Assembly (NCBI RefSeq): GCF_026262505.1
Contig: NC_067206.1
Span: 12,047,507-12,111,506 of the forward strand
Direction of reading: 5' to 3'
DNA from: Trichomonas vaginalis G3
Lineage: Eukaryota > Parabasalia > Trichomonadida > Trichomonadidae
Length of the DNA: 64,000 nt
The notes beneath the pieces are model-generated. The model had not been told where the DNA came from. It searched no databases and was given only the letters and a program-made list of their open reading frames with translations. Of this stretch, positions 49,567 to 58,632 are shown piece after piece; position 1 is the first letter of the stretch, and the number at the start of each line of letters is the position of its first letter. The position numbers and the translations under genes are program-made.

Positions 49567-50424
49567 TTACAATACAGCTATTGTAGAGTTTAACAATTGT
49601 GCTTCAATGTATAAACAATCTTTCCCATCTGGAGGTAAGAACACTGGGCACTTATGGTCATGAGTGGAGAACATGTCTATCCAAAACTCACGATTGAAGC
49701 CAGTAAGCTTGTAATACTTAGGATTTGACAGTGGTGAAGTTCTTGTATGACCAATGAACTCATTTTCAACTCCCTTACTTAAGTTTGAATATAATATAGC
49801 TTGCTTTCTATCCCAAATGCCAGGTGTTACAATCTTTGAAAATTCATTTTTCCTCGGAAGTATTGCATCATAATTGAAAACATTCTTGAAGTCTTCATTG
49901 GGTTCAGAGATTTGAAACCTTATACGTAATGGATTTTCTTTCTTTTTAGCGACTTCATTGAATGGTGAATATATAACAAACTGACAGTCATGAGTTCCAT
50001 CTTCATTTTCATTAAATTCATAATGAAAGTCTATAAGTTGTGGCTGACTACCTTCTTCTTTCAGTTGTGCAAGAAACTCACGTAAAGGCTGTAAAGTTTG
50101 TACTTCAATATTGAACTTTTTCTCGAACATCTCATTAAATGAAATCATACATTGCAACAATGTTGTATCGTCTTTAAAGTATTTGTATATGTGAATGTTT
50201 TGGGCGCTTAAAGACTGTTCGTCATTTTCTATCTCGACTTGAAGTATAAAGTCAACCTTTCTGAAAGCACGTGTTATATACATAGATGTTATGCCAATGT
50301 ACTTCTCTTCATTTATGTTCACAATCCAGTCTGTTGGAAACTTAAACGTTACTCTGTTCCCCTTTATTTTGACGTCAGGGTTTTCACTACTGAACGCAAC
50401 AGATAAAGGTATTTGTCTATACAT
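49567..50424 (-). CDS. Beta-rich minor structural protein of Maverick B (paralogue 2)
   Basis: The product is 285 aa: MYRQIPLSVAFSS, WIVNINEEKYIGITSMYITR, a middle with DFHYEFNENEDGTHDCQFVIYS, and an end WIDMFSTHDHKC...LPPDGKDCLYIEAQLL. The ending pattern is shared with 33288-34169. It lies beside the capsid region; probably a minor capsid or penton-like protein. Looks whole. The A-type copy is the one interrupted at 31883. Promoter TTTTTATCCAAACTAA before the ATG. Confidence 0.55.
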   Translation of the reverse strand: MYRQIPLSVAFSSENPDVKIKGNRVTFKFPTDWIVNINEEKYIGITSMYITRAFRKVDFILQVEIENDEQSLSAQNIHIYKYFKDDTTLLQCMISFNEMFEKKFNIEVQTLQPLREFLAQLKEEGSQPQLIDFHYEFNENEDGTHDCQFVIYSPFNEVAKKKENPLRIRFQISEPNEDFKNVFNYDAILPRKNEFSKIVTPGIWDRKQAILYSNLSKGVENEFIGHTRTSPLSNPKYYKLTGFNREFWIDMFSTHDHKCPVFLPPDGKDCLYIEAQLLNSTIAVL

Positions 50425-50448
50425 TTAGTTTGGATAAAAATAAACCAT

Positions 50449-50721
50449 TTACTCTTTCTTTGCTTCAGCTTCCTTTGCTTTTTGTTCTTCCTTTGCTTTT
50501 GCTTCTTCTCTAGCTTTTTTCGCCAGCAAACGTGGGTTCTTCTGTCTTCCAGCAGCTAATGCAGCTAGTTGTTTTTCACTAAGTTTTCTCTTTGGTCTCT
50601 CTGGCTTTTGTTCTGGTTTTTGTTCCTTCAGTTCGGATAAAATTTGTTCACGAATTTCTTTCTTCAATGCTTCAACATCTATGACCCCTTGGGTCTTGTC
50701 CGTAGGATTTGACTGAGTCAT
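50449..50721 (-). CDS. Lys/Glu/Ala-rich small protein of Maverick B
   Basis: The product is 90 aa: a short polar N-terminus, a basic KPERPKRKLSEKQLAALAAGRQK stretch and a charged C-terminal helix. No family recognised. Promoter TTTTTTATCTACAGTCAA before the ATG. Looks whole. Confidence 0.55.
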   Translation of the reverse strand: MTQSNPTDKTQGVIDVEALKKEIREQILSELKEQKPEQKPERPKRKLSEKQLAALAAGRQKNPRLLAKKAREEAKAKEEQKAKEAEAKKE

Positions 50722-50766
50722 TTGACTGTAGATAAAAAACTAAATTAAAACTTTAACCGATGTAAA

Positions 50767-51200
50767 ATGAGCTTGTCAAAATCAGAACGAGAGTCTATTA
50801 TATTAAATGACGCCAGAGGAATACAACATCCTTTCTATTATGTAAGTCAGAGTAAAGATGGTAAAATATATGTAAGAAAAAGAAAGGTTCCATTAGCGAA
50901 TACAGAGAGCGACAACATTAAGGTGCATGGCAAGGGCGAAGCCACGAAGCCCATATAAAACCTTCTGTACAAACTGAGCCACCAAAAGAACAAGAAGAAA
51001 AGAAGCCAGATGTACTTTCAATAACGAACCAAGAGCTTATTGCAAAGTTCGTGAATTTCATTGAAAAGCAAACCGAGTCAAAGAACCCTGACCCACCAGT
51101 GAAAGAAGTCGAGACAAAAGAGAATGTACAGTTCATTGAAAATGTCAAGAAACAACTTCCACCACGAATACCAAGAAGAAGAGTGAGAATAATGAAGTAA
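50767..51200 (+). pseudogene. Small Maverick B protein, counterpart of 30974-31401 (broken)
   Basis: The N-terminus ERESIILNDARG...PFYYVSQSKDG resembles the Maverick C 194-aa protein; the C-terminus is basic. A GC-rich mini-palindrome lies inside (about 50925-50955). About one break. Confidence 0.5.
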
Positions 51201-51227
51201 ATAGATATTTTTATCTGAAGTAAATAC

Positions 51228-52802
51228 ATGCAGAACGAACAGTTAAACGAATTTACTCCAGCAGAGCATATTCATCAGATTCGCTCATATTTCGATATCA
51301 TAGACAATGCAGTTCAAATTGGTGACACTAATAGAAAATATTCTGACGCAAAGATTCCATCACAACCTGGAACTGCTAAAGATAACACATGGGTAACATT
51401 CAATCTCTCACCTCCTGGTGAAAATATGTTGGACCTTTACAATACATTCATTACGTATAAAATGGAAGGTCAATTTATTGTAGATAAAGAAATTGGTTCA
51501 GGTTCCAATAAAACAAACCCACCAGGATTTTGGATTGGTTTCGATGACGCTTTCTATGCAGTTGCTGGATATCAAATCCTTGCAAATGGTCGTATCGTAT
51601 ATTCTCAAGACAACGCAAGAGAAGAAGCATATATAACTTCAAACTCACAAACTACCGAACAAATAAAGAAAGTCGATGTTTTTTCAAAGACTCGACATAA
51701 AGATGTATGGAGTCATTCGGGAACATGCAGAACAGGACAAATTGTTGGTGGTCCAATTACAGCAGGAAAATCATTTGATTTTAAGCTTCGTTTAAGAATT
51801 CCTGTTAGAAGATTCCTTCCATTAGAACCTATTCGATTTATTCCAGCTTTTGCAGGAAACATTCAGCTTAAAGTAAAGTTCAGTAGCGACGCCTTACAAT
51901 GCACATCTATATCTGTAAATGATATCATTGCTTTCAATCCAACTCTTAAAGTTGCATTTGCTTCAGGTTCAAATCCACCGACAAATAAATTTGTTCCATG
52001 GAATGAACCATTCACTATGATAACGAGTGCAACTGAAGCTAGTGGAACAGTTACTATTACAACTGTAACCCAGCAACTATTTCGAACAAAGATGGATTTT
52101 AATGAATGTTTTATTCATCCAAAGTCATTCTCTTTAGACCCTAACATTTATACAGAACTTGTAGAACATTATACAAACGAGGCTTTATGTTTTCCTGTTA
52201 AAGTTATGGATTGGATTCCTATGGATGGTTCATTCTCAAAGAATACAGATAGTTCAAGTGCAACATTTACAGCAGCTTATACGCCTATTAATGTTAAAAG
52301 TATTTGGGCACTATTTAGAAAGAAAGACAACTATTATGTTAATTTTGAGAACCCTAAGTTTAAATATCTTCAGCTTTCCATGGGAGCTTATGGAAATATG
52401 CCTGCAGAACCTGAAAAATCATATGGACCTGTATTTTATGAAATGGTTGCGAACGCTTGCAATACAAACAATGATATGATTGGATTTAATGAAGATGTTA
52501 TGAGGTCATTGGTGGATGATGGTAGTGTGGAACATAAATGGGATAGCTATGACAACACACATTTCTTATGTGGTTTTCCAACAGAAGTGGACTTTTGCTT
52601 CCAGCAAGGTCAAACATCTACTGCTCCAATAACATACAAATTGTCTGTTAAAGGACCTATTGAACTAGCAACAGAAAATGTACCAAAGCCACTTATTGGA
52701 TTTATGAGGGATTGTTGCTTTGCAATACAAGTAAGACAGTCAGGCATACCAATAATAAGACTTGACGACTATAACTTAGCAGCGGACGACAGTGAGGAAT
52801 AA
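51228..52802 (+). CDS. Major capsid protein of Maverick B (double jelly roll), looks whole
   Basis: 524 residues, with the same recognisable blocks as the A copy (29372-30946) and about 13 substitutions relative to it. It would assemble as trimers into an icosahedral capsid together with the minor capsid proteins and the ATPase encoded in this element. Promoter ATTTTTATCTGAAGTAAATAC before the ATG. Confidence 0.8.
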   Translation: MQNEQLNEFTPAEHIHQIRSYFDIIDNAVQIGDTNRKYSDAKIPSQPGTAKDNTWVTFNLSPPGENMLDLYNTFITYKMEGQFIVDKEIGSGSNKTNPPGFWIGFDDAFYAVAGYQILANGRIVYSQDNAREEAYITSNSQTTEQIKKVDVFSKTRHKDVWSHSGTCRTGQIVGGPITAGKSFDFKLRLRIPVRRFLPLEPIRFIPAFAGNIQLKVKFSSDALQCTSISVNDIIAFNPTLKVAFASGSNPPTNKFVPWNEPFTMITSATEASGTVTITTVTQQLFRTKMDFNECFIHPKSFSLDPNIYTELVEHYTNEALCFPVKVMDWIPMDGSFSKNTDSSSATFTAAYTPINVKSIWALFRKKDNYYVNFENPKFKYLQLSMGAYGNMPAEPEKSYGPVFYEMVANACNTNNDMIGFNEDVMRSLVDDGSVEHKWDSYDNTHFLCGFPTEVDFCFQQGQTSTAPITYKLSVKGPIELATENVPKPLIGFMRDCCFAIQVRQSGIPIIRLDDYNLAADDSEE

Positions 52803-52832
52803 AGGATGAACGTTTATTTTTAAAGCTTATAA

Positions 52833-53303
52833 ATGAGTTCTTCATCAAGCTCTCGTGAACCTTCACCATCTGTGAAACAAACTTTACCAAACGATTATGG
52901 AGCACCTATTGAATATTTCTTACGAGCTGCACAATGGCAAAGAGCAGTCTCACCAAGGTTAGGTGTTCCACCAGCTCCTGTCAAAAATAGCATTTGGTCA
53001 AGTCCTTATATAAGATATGGTCTCCCACTAGGTTTGCTAGCTACAGCAGGAGCAGTAATGATGTTGAAAAGAAACAAAGCAAATGTTATAAATAATACTG
53101 AAGTAGCTGAATTTGAACAAACTCCGACACCATCGCCAAAACCAACGTCAAAACCAACGCCTTCACAAACAACACCTTCAATGACTCCTGAACCTATGAA
53201 AGTACAAACTCCTGTTCAAAAGTCAACTCCAAAACCGACTCCAACATTTAAACCAGAACCTACTCCTCAAATAAATCGTAAAACTCCTGCGTTTCCTTAC
53301 TGA
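52833..53303 (+). CDS. Pro-rich, single-membrane-segment protein of Maverick B
   Basis: The product is 156 aa: a Ser-rich N-terminus, a helical IEYFLRAAQWQRAV segment, a hydrophobic stretch GLPLGLLATAGAVMML (about residues 67-82) followed by KRNK, then a Pro/Thr/Lys-rich tail. It may be a virion membrane or membrane-penetration protein. Directly downstream of the capsid gene. Looks whole. Confidence 0.55.
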   Translation: MSSSSSSREPSPSVKQTLPNDYGAPIEYFLRAAQWQRAVSPRLGVPPAPVKNSIWSSPYIRYGLPLGLLATAGAVMMLKRNKANVINNTEVAEFEQTPTPSPKPTSKPTPSQTTPSMTPEPMKVQTPVQKSTPKPTPTFKPEPTPQINRKTPAFPY

Positions 53304-53351
53304 AAAAATAATGTTAGTTTTATTTTATTTGAACATTTTATTTAGAGTAAA

Positions 53352-53588
53352 ATGACGACTAAAGTCACTGAAGCAATGAAACAAAAGTTTTTGGTAGAAT
53401 ACATTAAATCAGGAATTATTCCAGAAGGTTTTTACGTTCATACTATGAAGGATGGTAGAGTTCAGTTTAGAAAGATAAAGCAACCATTAGATAAAGAAGG
53501 AATTTTGAGAAAGATTAAACTTCATGAGGACAACGTTGCTAAACTTAGGAAGAAGTTAGAAGAGTTGGAGAAAGGAAGAGAGTTATAA
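53352..53588 (+). CDS. Small Maverick B protein, counterpart of 28599-28844
   Basis: The product is 78 aa: helix, beta hairpin (GFYVHTMKDGRVQFRKI) and coiled-coil tail. Its last codons lie in the right TIR. Function unknown; looks whole. Confidence 0.6.
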   Translation: MTTKVTEAMKQKFLVEYIKSGIIPEGFYVHTMKDGRVQFRKIKQPLDKEGILRKIKLHEDNVAKLRKKLEELEKGREL

Positions 53589-53636
53589 AGCAATGAATTC
53601 AACAGACCCAAAGGGTCAGAGCCGCTTTGCGGCTAG

Positions 53637-53670
53637 GGTGAAAAAAGAGGTGAGATCTCACCGCTTCACC
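53637..53670. repeat. GGTGAG-type hairpin array in the right TIR, with GC-rich palindrome beside it
   Basis: A GGTGAA unit, the perfect palindrome GGTGAGATCTCACC and a TTCACC unit. At 53605-53634 a GC-rich double palindrome (CCCAAAGGG, GCCGCTTTGCGGC) occupies the place where other copies have a further hexamer unit. Confidence 0.7.
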
Positions 53671-53742
53671 TAAATTTAAATGGATGTTTTCATACGTGTG
53701 ATGGTGGTGATATCATTAATTTTTAAGTTTATTTTTATATAA

Positions 53743-54063
53743 ATGACGAAAACTATTGAGATAACAAACTACAACGGTCATGAGTTCAAGAATTTGTTCT
53801 TCGTTTCTCGTGAAAATACATTCTATCAGATACGAGGGAGAAAGGGTAAAGTTAGTTTGAGCGTTTATGAAGGAATGAAGAATGGAAAGTTTATACAAGC
53901 ATACGATACAAACGGTAAACGTGTTTCATTAGCTTTGTCAAAACTTACTAACATTCATTATGACAGTGATTTTGACCTATATGAAGAAGAAAGTGAGTCA
54001 GAAGATTATGAGCTGTTATATGAAGCACAGCAATGGGAGGAGTTGCAATACTTTTGTAAGTGA
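53743..54063 (+). CDS. TIR-borne gene of Maverick B, right copy
   Basis: The product is 106 aa, the same protein as 32063-32389. Differences cluster in the acidic segment (YEEESESEDYE here), suggesting relaxed constraint there. Same promoter TTTATTTTTATATAA. Confidence 0.6.
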   Translation: MTKTIEITNYNGHEFKNLFFVSRENTFYQIRGRKGKVSLSVYEGMKNGKFIQAYDTNGKRVSLALSKLTNIHYDSDFDLYEEESESEDYELLYEAQQWEELQYFCK

Positions 54064-54241
54064 GAACGTTTATTTTTTACATTAGTGAGGTGAAGTGGTT
54101 GGTGGCTTTGTAAATATTTAAGGTTAAGTTAGTGTTGTCGTTTGTGTTGTAAAATATACGTTAACGGTTTTGTAAATATTTAAGGTTAAGTGGTGTACGG
54201 AGGAGCGCAGTGCCTCAGTACACGACTTAGGTATACTAACT

Positions 54242-54658
54242 AACATTCTTATATACCATATCGCAATCTTTGTCCATAACTTTATGGTTGCAATGAAAAC
54301 CAAGGAATTCATAATTTACCTTTCGTATGAACTTCTTTATTTCTACTGAGTCAGTTGGTTTGACTTCAATTTCGTCAAATTCAGGAATAGTGAGTTTTTG
54401 TTGTTGGATTTCAGGTAGTTTAGGCAAATGGTCAATAATGTCCTGCATTTCATAAAGATATTCTTCATTTTCTTCATCCTGTGCGGTACAGTCTAAATTA
54501 CTTGTTAAAAGTTCTTGCTTTATCTTCTGGATTTCTGTTTCAAAAGTATATGAAGAAGGAATAAAGCTTTTCATTTCTACTAACATTGACGTAGGATTCA
54601 TAACTAACGAGTTTGGTGCTGTTGTTTGAATTGTTGTTGTGCCGATTGTTGAAATCAT
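54242..54658 (-). pseudogene. Coiled-coil protein gene of A-type Maverick, interrupted by Maverick B
   Basis: Start part of the same gene as 41594-42559, near-identical but without the GC-rich insert. It passes into the Maverick B terminus at 54241. Its flank differs from the gene on the left side of B, so the insertion was not a simple one. Confidence 0.7.
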
Positions 54659-55474
54659 ATCTTTTATACAAAATAAAAATTTTTCTTAGAAAAAAATTAG
54701 CGTTATTTTTCTTTCATAAGGAAATGTCAAAAATTCATGATTTTCGAGAGTTTTAGACCATGTTAGAAAAGTGGTTAGAAAACGTGTTAGATCTAACCAT
54801 CTACCCGACATTCTCGTCAAATACAAAAAAAATGAAGAATAACTTTCACTTTTTCATTATATAACTGTTATTTTTGACGAAGTGAAGTTTTACACTTCGT
54901 CAAAAAAATCCCTGAAATCATATCTTTTATACAAAATAAAAAAAATAAATAAAATAAAACTAACTTTATTTTTTCTATCTTAAGGAAATTCATGAAAATT
55001 CAAGCGGTTAGAAATGAGGTTAGAAAACGTGTTAGATCTAACCATCTACCCGACATTCTCGTCAAATACAAAAAAATGAAGAATAACTTTCACTTTTTCA
55101 TTATATAACTGTTATTTTTGACGAAGTGAAGTTTTACACTTCGTCAAAAAAATCCCTGAAATCATATCTTTTATACAAAATAAAAAAAATAAATAAAATA
55201 AAACTAACTTTATTTTTTCTATCTTAAGGAAATTCATGAAAATTCAAGAGGGTGAAAAAACAGGTGAAAAAAGAGGTGAAATCTCACCTCTTCACCTAAA
55301 TTATATTTTTGGTGTAAATTTCATTGACTGACTGACTGACTGACGGCACAAAGTGGCTTAACGAAAACATTAATATATAAAATTCATGAAAATTCATGAA
55401 AATTCAAGAGGGTGAAAAAACAGGTGAAAAAAGAGGTGAAATCTCACCTCTTCACCTAAATTATATTTTTGGTC
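54659..55474. repeat. A-type non-coding flank: 245-bp direct repeat and four hairpin arrays
   Basis: Two copies of a unit of about 232-245 bp (54773-55004, 55018-55249). Each contains a GTTAGATCTAAC palindrome, a perfect stem GACGAAGTG/CACTTCGTC flanked by T and A runs (near 54876-54906 and 55120-55150), and a piece of the downstream gene's promoter. Then GGTGAA-type arrays at 55251-55296 and 55411-55456, separated by a GACTGACTGACTGACTGAC run. No gene. Confidence 0.7.
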
Positions 55475-55798
55475 CGGGAACAACTTTCTCTCAATTGGGG
55501 CTGTGGCATAATCTTTGCGTAAACGGTTCAGACCTTCTTCGAACTCTTGGTCTCTCTTCGATTTGGATTGAGATTGGAATTGCTGGGGTGGAGCTTGCTG
55601 GAACATCCAAGGGTTGGGGAAGTAAGGCATAGGCTGAGGAGGGTAGTTCGGGAAGCCTTGTGGTGGGTAGTAACCCTGAGGTGGAAATTGGTAGTAATTC
55701 GGAGGTACTTGCTGGAACTGAGGTTGCTGAGGAGACTGTTGTGGTTCTTTAGGTTCCTCTGGTTTGGGAATGGACTGGGTTGGTGGGACGTGGGACAT
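55475..55798 (-). pseudogene. Pro/Gln/Tyr-rich protein gene at the Maverick C edge
   Basis: Start chosen at the ATG of MSHVPPTQSI; a longer frame begins with GTG. Very rich in Pro, Gln and Tyr (PPNYYQFPPQGYYPPQG), then a charged helix. It ends at the junction with A-type hairpin DNA. The PPxY-like PPNYYQ and QGYYPPQ repeats might bind host partners; this is inference. Motif TTTTTATC lies about 30 nt upstream. Confidence 0.45.
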
Positions 55799-55845
55799 TC
55801 GTTTGTGGCTTAACCGTCGGACCACAACGATAAAAATCTCTGCTA

Positions 55846-56132
55846 CTAGCAGTACTGCTACTGACAGTAGCAGTACTTTTACTGACAGTAGCAGTACTTT
55901 TTCTGACAGTAGCAGTACTTTTACTGACAGTAGCAGTACTTTTTCTGACAGTAGCAGTACTTTTACTGACAGTAGCAGTACTTTATCGTCGAAAACCCTC
56001 TCAAATTTTCCTTTTTACTGACAGTAGCAGTACTTTTACTGACAGTAGCAGTACTTTTACTGACAGTAGCAGTACTTTTACTGACAGTAGCAGTACTTTT
56101 ACTGACAGTAGCAGTACTTTTACTGACAGTAG
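55846..56132. repeat. 21-bp self-complementary tandem repeat, 12 copies
   Basis: The unit is TTTTACTGACAGTAGCAGTAC. CTGCTACTGACAGTAGCAG is nearly palindromic. Six copies, a break of about 40 bp at 55984-56015, then six copies. It lies between two divergent genes; the last copy runs into the ATG at 56135. The Ser/Thr-rich frame over it (55764-56021) is repeat-derived. Confidence 0.9.
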
Positions 56133-56134
56133 CA

Positions 56135-56443
56135 ATGGTCGAGGTCGAACCTACCGACGAGGCAATTTACCTAATTGAAATTAACGAGCTTGTTAAAGAC
56201 TTCCTCAGGCAGAATGTAAAAGGCAAGCTTGTTAACGGTTGGATAACGGGAAGGGCTGCCTTGAATCTCGAGACTTCGACCGGAATTCCAATTGAGGTAC
56301 CAGAAAACACTCCTTTCGACGACATAAAGCAAGCAAAGAAGGAAGCCATTATAAAGTTCTTTGCCAAGCGTCCTTGGATACTACTTCCAAACAGAGAGAA
56401 CCCTTTCCCAAGAATTCCCACATTTAAATTCAAATTCGAATAA
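56135..56443 (+). CDS. Small Maverick C protein, unknown
   Basis: The product is 102 aa and acidic at the N-terminus (VEVEPTDEAIYLIEINELVKDFL), then TGRAALNLETSTGIPIEVPENTPFDDIK and a basic end. The start ATG lies in the edge of the 21-bp repeat. Convergent with polB. No family recognised. Looks whole. Confidence 0.5.
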   Translation: MVEVEPTDEAIYLIEINELVKDFLRQNVKGKLVNGWITGRAALNLETSTGIPIEVPENTPFDDIKQAKKEAIIKFFAKRPWILLPNRENPFPRIPTFKFKFE

Positions 56444-56450
56444 AAATTTT

Positions 56451-58600
56451 TTATTTCATGCAATGTTTTATTTCTGTGCCGTCTTCAAGTATGCCCCAAT
56501 ATTTCCTTTTCGATATTACATGAACTTCGGTGAAAATTTTGTCCAATTTGAATCGACCCATCTTTTCACCGACTAAACCCATTTCAATGAGTTTGTTATA
56601 GCCTTCTTCGTTCGTCATGAGTGCGTCAATGTTCTCATAGTAAACCTTGACTTTCGATTTGACTTCCGAGAAGAATTTGTTGTAGTTGTCAAGGACTGCC
56701 TTTGCGAACTGAGGGTAAGACCAATGTTCGACAATAGGTTTTAATGTGGTTACTAAGCCACTTTGACCTTGAGTGAATTCGTACTTCAAAACAAAAGGAG
56801 AAAACCTTTCAACAAAGTTGTCGACCTTCTCATAATGTTTACTCTTCATCTCTTGAGGTTTCTTAATGGAATATCCCCATGTCGAATTCATAAGCAATTT
56901 GAGTGTCATTGCAAGTTTGGGGTTTGAAGCTTTCCTAATATCATACAGTTGTTGTATGACTTTTCCAACTGTATAGTTCCTTCCCGGGAACTCACCATCT
57001 TCGTTTGGAATTCCAGTCGGAATATATTGGACAAACCTCATGTATGCAGCGTTAAGGTCGACATAGTATATCTTTTCGTTTGAGTCGAACTTGTCGCAAC
57101 CAATTGGTCCAGTTTGTGGAAATTCAAGTGAGTCTCTTATCTTCTGAGAAACTTCTCCTGTTATCTCATAAACATCGTCGAAGCAACCTGTTTCATATAA
57201 AACCTTCTGACCTAACTCAGATGCTCTCCAATACAATTTGACGTCAATTGGATGTCTCAATGGAAGTTTGTTTATAGCATCTTGAAGTTCTTGCAACCTC
57301 ATTGGAAGTTCTTCTGGTTCAGGTTGGTATCCGAACAATCCAACTCCTTGTGGAATTGTGTACTTCTTTTGTACTAGAACTTTGTCTGGAACAAACTTTT
57401 GGTCTTGCTAACAATGAAAGTTTGTTTCGTCTTTTGGTATAAACTTTCTGTAAGCTTGTCATCTGGAATTGGTTCCAAACAAACCTTTCTCGAAAAGAAT
57501 GTTTACAGCTCTGACAATGTTGCACTTGCCTTTTCCGAACAATGGGTTTGTAAGACTTTCGTTCAACATGAAGTGGTTGTGGACAATTACAATCTTCAAC
57601 CATGGTAAATTGAACTCAACAACATAGTCGTCATGTGAAGAACCTTAGCTGTAGGTATGTTGACTCGGAGATTGACATTTTGCCAACGGTGCAATTTTTG
57701 CCAATTGACCTCTGAGAATGTACCTTGTCTTCACACATGACTCAAGATACTTCATCTTCTCATCTGTAACAAGACCAGAGTTCCTGAGACATGTAAGAAT
57801 AACAAGGTTCATTGACAATTGTTTCAATTGAATTGTAAATTCCATACCTTGTCAAGTCAATGTCAGACTTATTTATGAAGGGGAAGTATCCAGCATGTTG
57901 TCTGACTGCTTGAGGGTTAGGTTGGTACCATTCGAACTTGACACTTGCAATTCCTTCAATTGCATTCAAAATGTCTGAGTCGGAGTCAACCATTTGTTCT
58001 CTCTTTGTAGTCTTGAAAGCGTCAAGAAGTTTTGCGGCTGTTTTTCATTGCCATGTGCATAGTAAATGTGACCATCCAAATCTGTTATGGTCAATCTGAG
58101 ATTGTGTCCTTTCTTATTTCCGTCTTGTATGGCAGCAAGTACTCCATGAAGCCTTCTTGTTCTTTCCTTCGTCAAAGTTTACTGTAAAGGTTCGACCAGA
58201 TGTAATTTGACTTCTAACTTCACGATACTTTTCATATGCATATCTTGTTCTTTCCATGGAGCATGTGTGTCTTCACCTTTTCCTTTTTTCCTTCTCAAAG
58301 GATGCAATTGTTCGTCATGTTTCCAGTAGAATCTGGCAAAGCCGTCGTGTCCTTCAACTTGAATTCACTAACATCGAAAGGCATGTTCATAAGACGTTCT
58401 TCTTCTAACCTCTCTAGTCTGTTTGGATAATTGGCACGTGCTGTTTCCAAATCCATTTCGTAGCGAAGACCAGACAATTTGTCATAGACTTTTATGGGTC
58501 TTCCCTTCCTATATTTAAAATTCTTCGAAACTCTCCAACCATATCTTTGTAACTCTGCTTTTATTCTAGCAGACTTTCTATCCATTCTATATGGGGGCAT
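56451..58600 (-). pseudogene. DNA polymerase B gene of Maverick C (broken)
   Basis: Recognisable parts towards the C-terminus: IYYVDLNAAYMRFV (motif A type), LAMTLKLLMNSTWGYSIKK (motif B type) and KVYYENIDALM (motif C position), then ISKRKYWG. The start region has a basic MPPYRMDRKSARIKAEL N-terminus after TTTTTATAAAA. The family is quite different from Maverick B's polymerase. Several breaks. Confidence 0.7.
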
Positions 58601-58632
58601 TTTTATAAAAATAAAAAAATATATTTTTTTCT

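Larger units (their letters stand above)
31883..54241. mobile_element. Maverick B (Polinton), about 22.4 kb, mostly whole, nested in A-type sequence
   Basis: Both ends carry the same inverted terminus (AGTTAGTA, then AAGTCGTGTACTGAGGCACT). The TIRs are 31883-32584 and 53573-54241 and each contains a copy of the MTKTIEI gene. Inside is a full Maverick set: packaging ATPase, protein-primed polB, integrase, capsid protein, minor structural proteins and a tail-fibre protein, plus a KilA-N protein. No Ulp1/adenain-type protease was recognised. Most major genes look whole; about five genes are broken. The close match to A suggests a young element. Confidence 0.9.
53573..54241. repeat. Right terminal inverted repeat of Maverick B
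   Basis: About 669 bp, inverted relative to 31883-32584. It is shorter than the left copy mainly in the outer AT-rich part and in the hairpin region. It ends TACTAACT at 54241. Confidence 0.85.

Noticed and set aside
55846-56132. 21-bp repeats as CRISPR, or the Ser/Thr-rich frame 55764-56021 as a gene
   Set aside because: Uniform tandem repeat without spacers; the frame is only the translated repeat.
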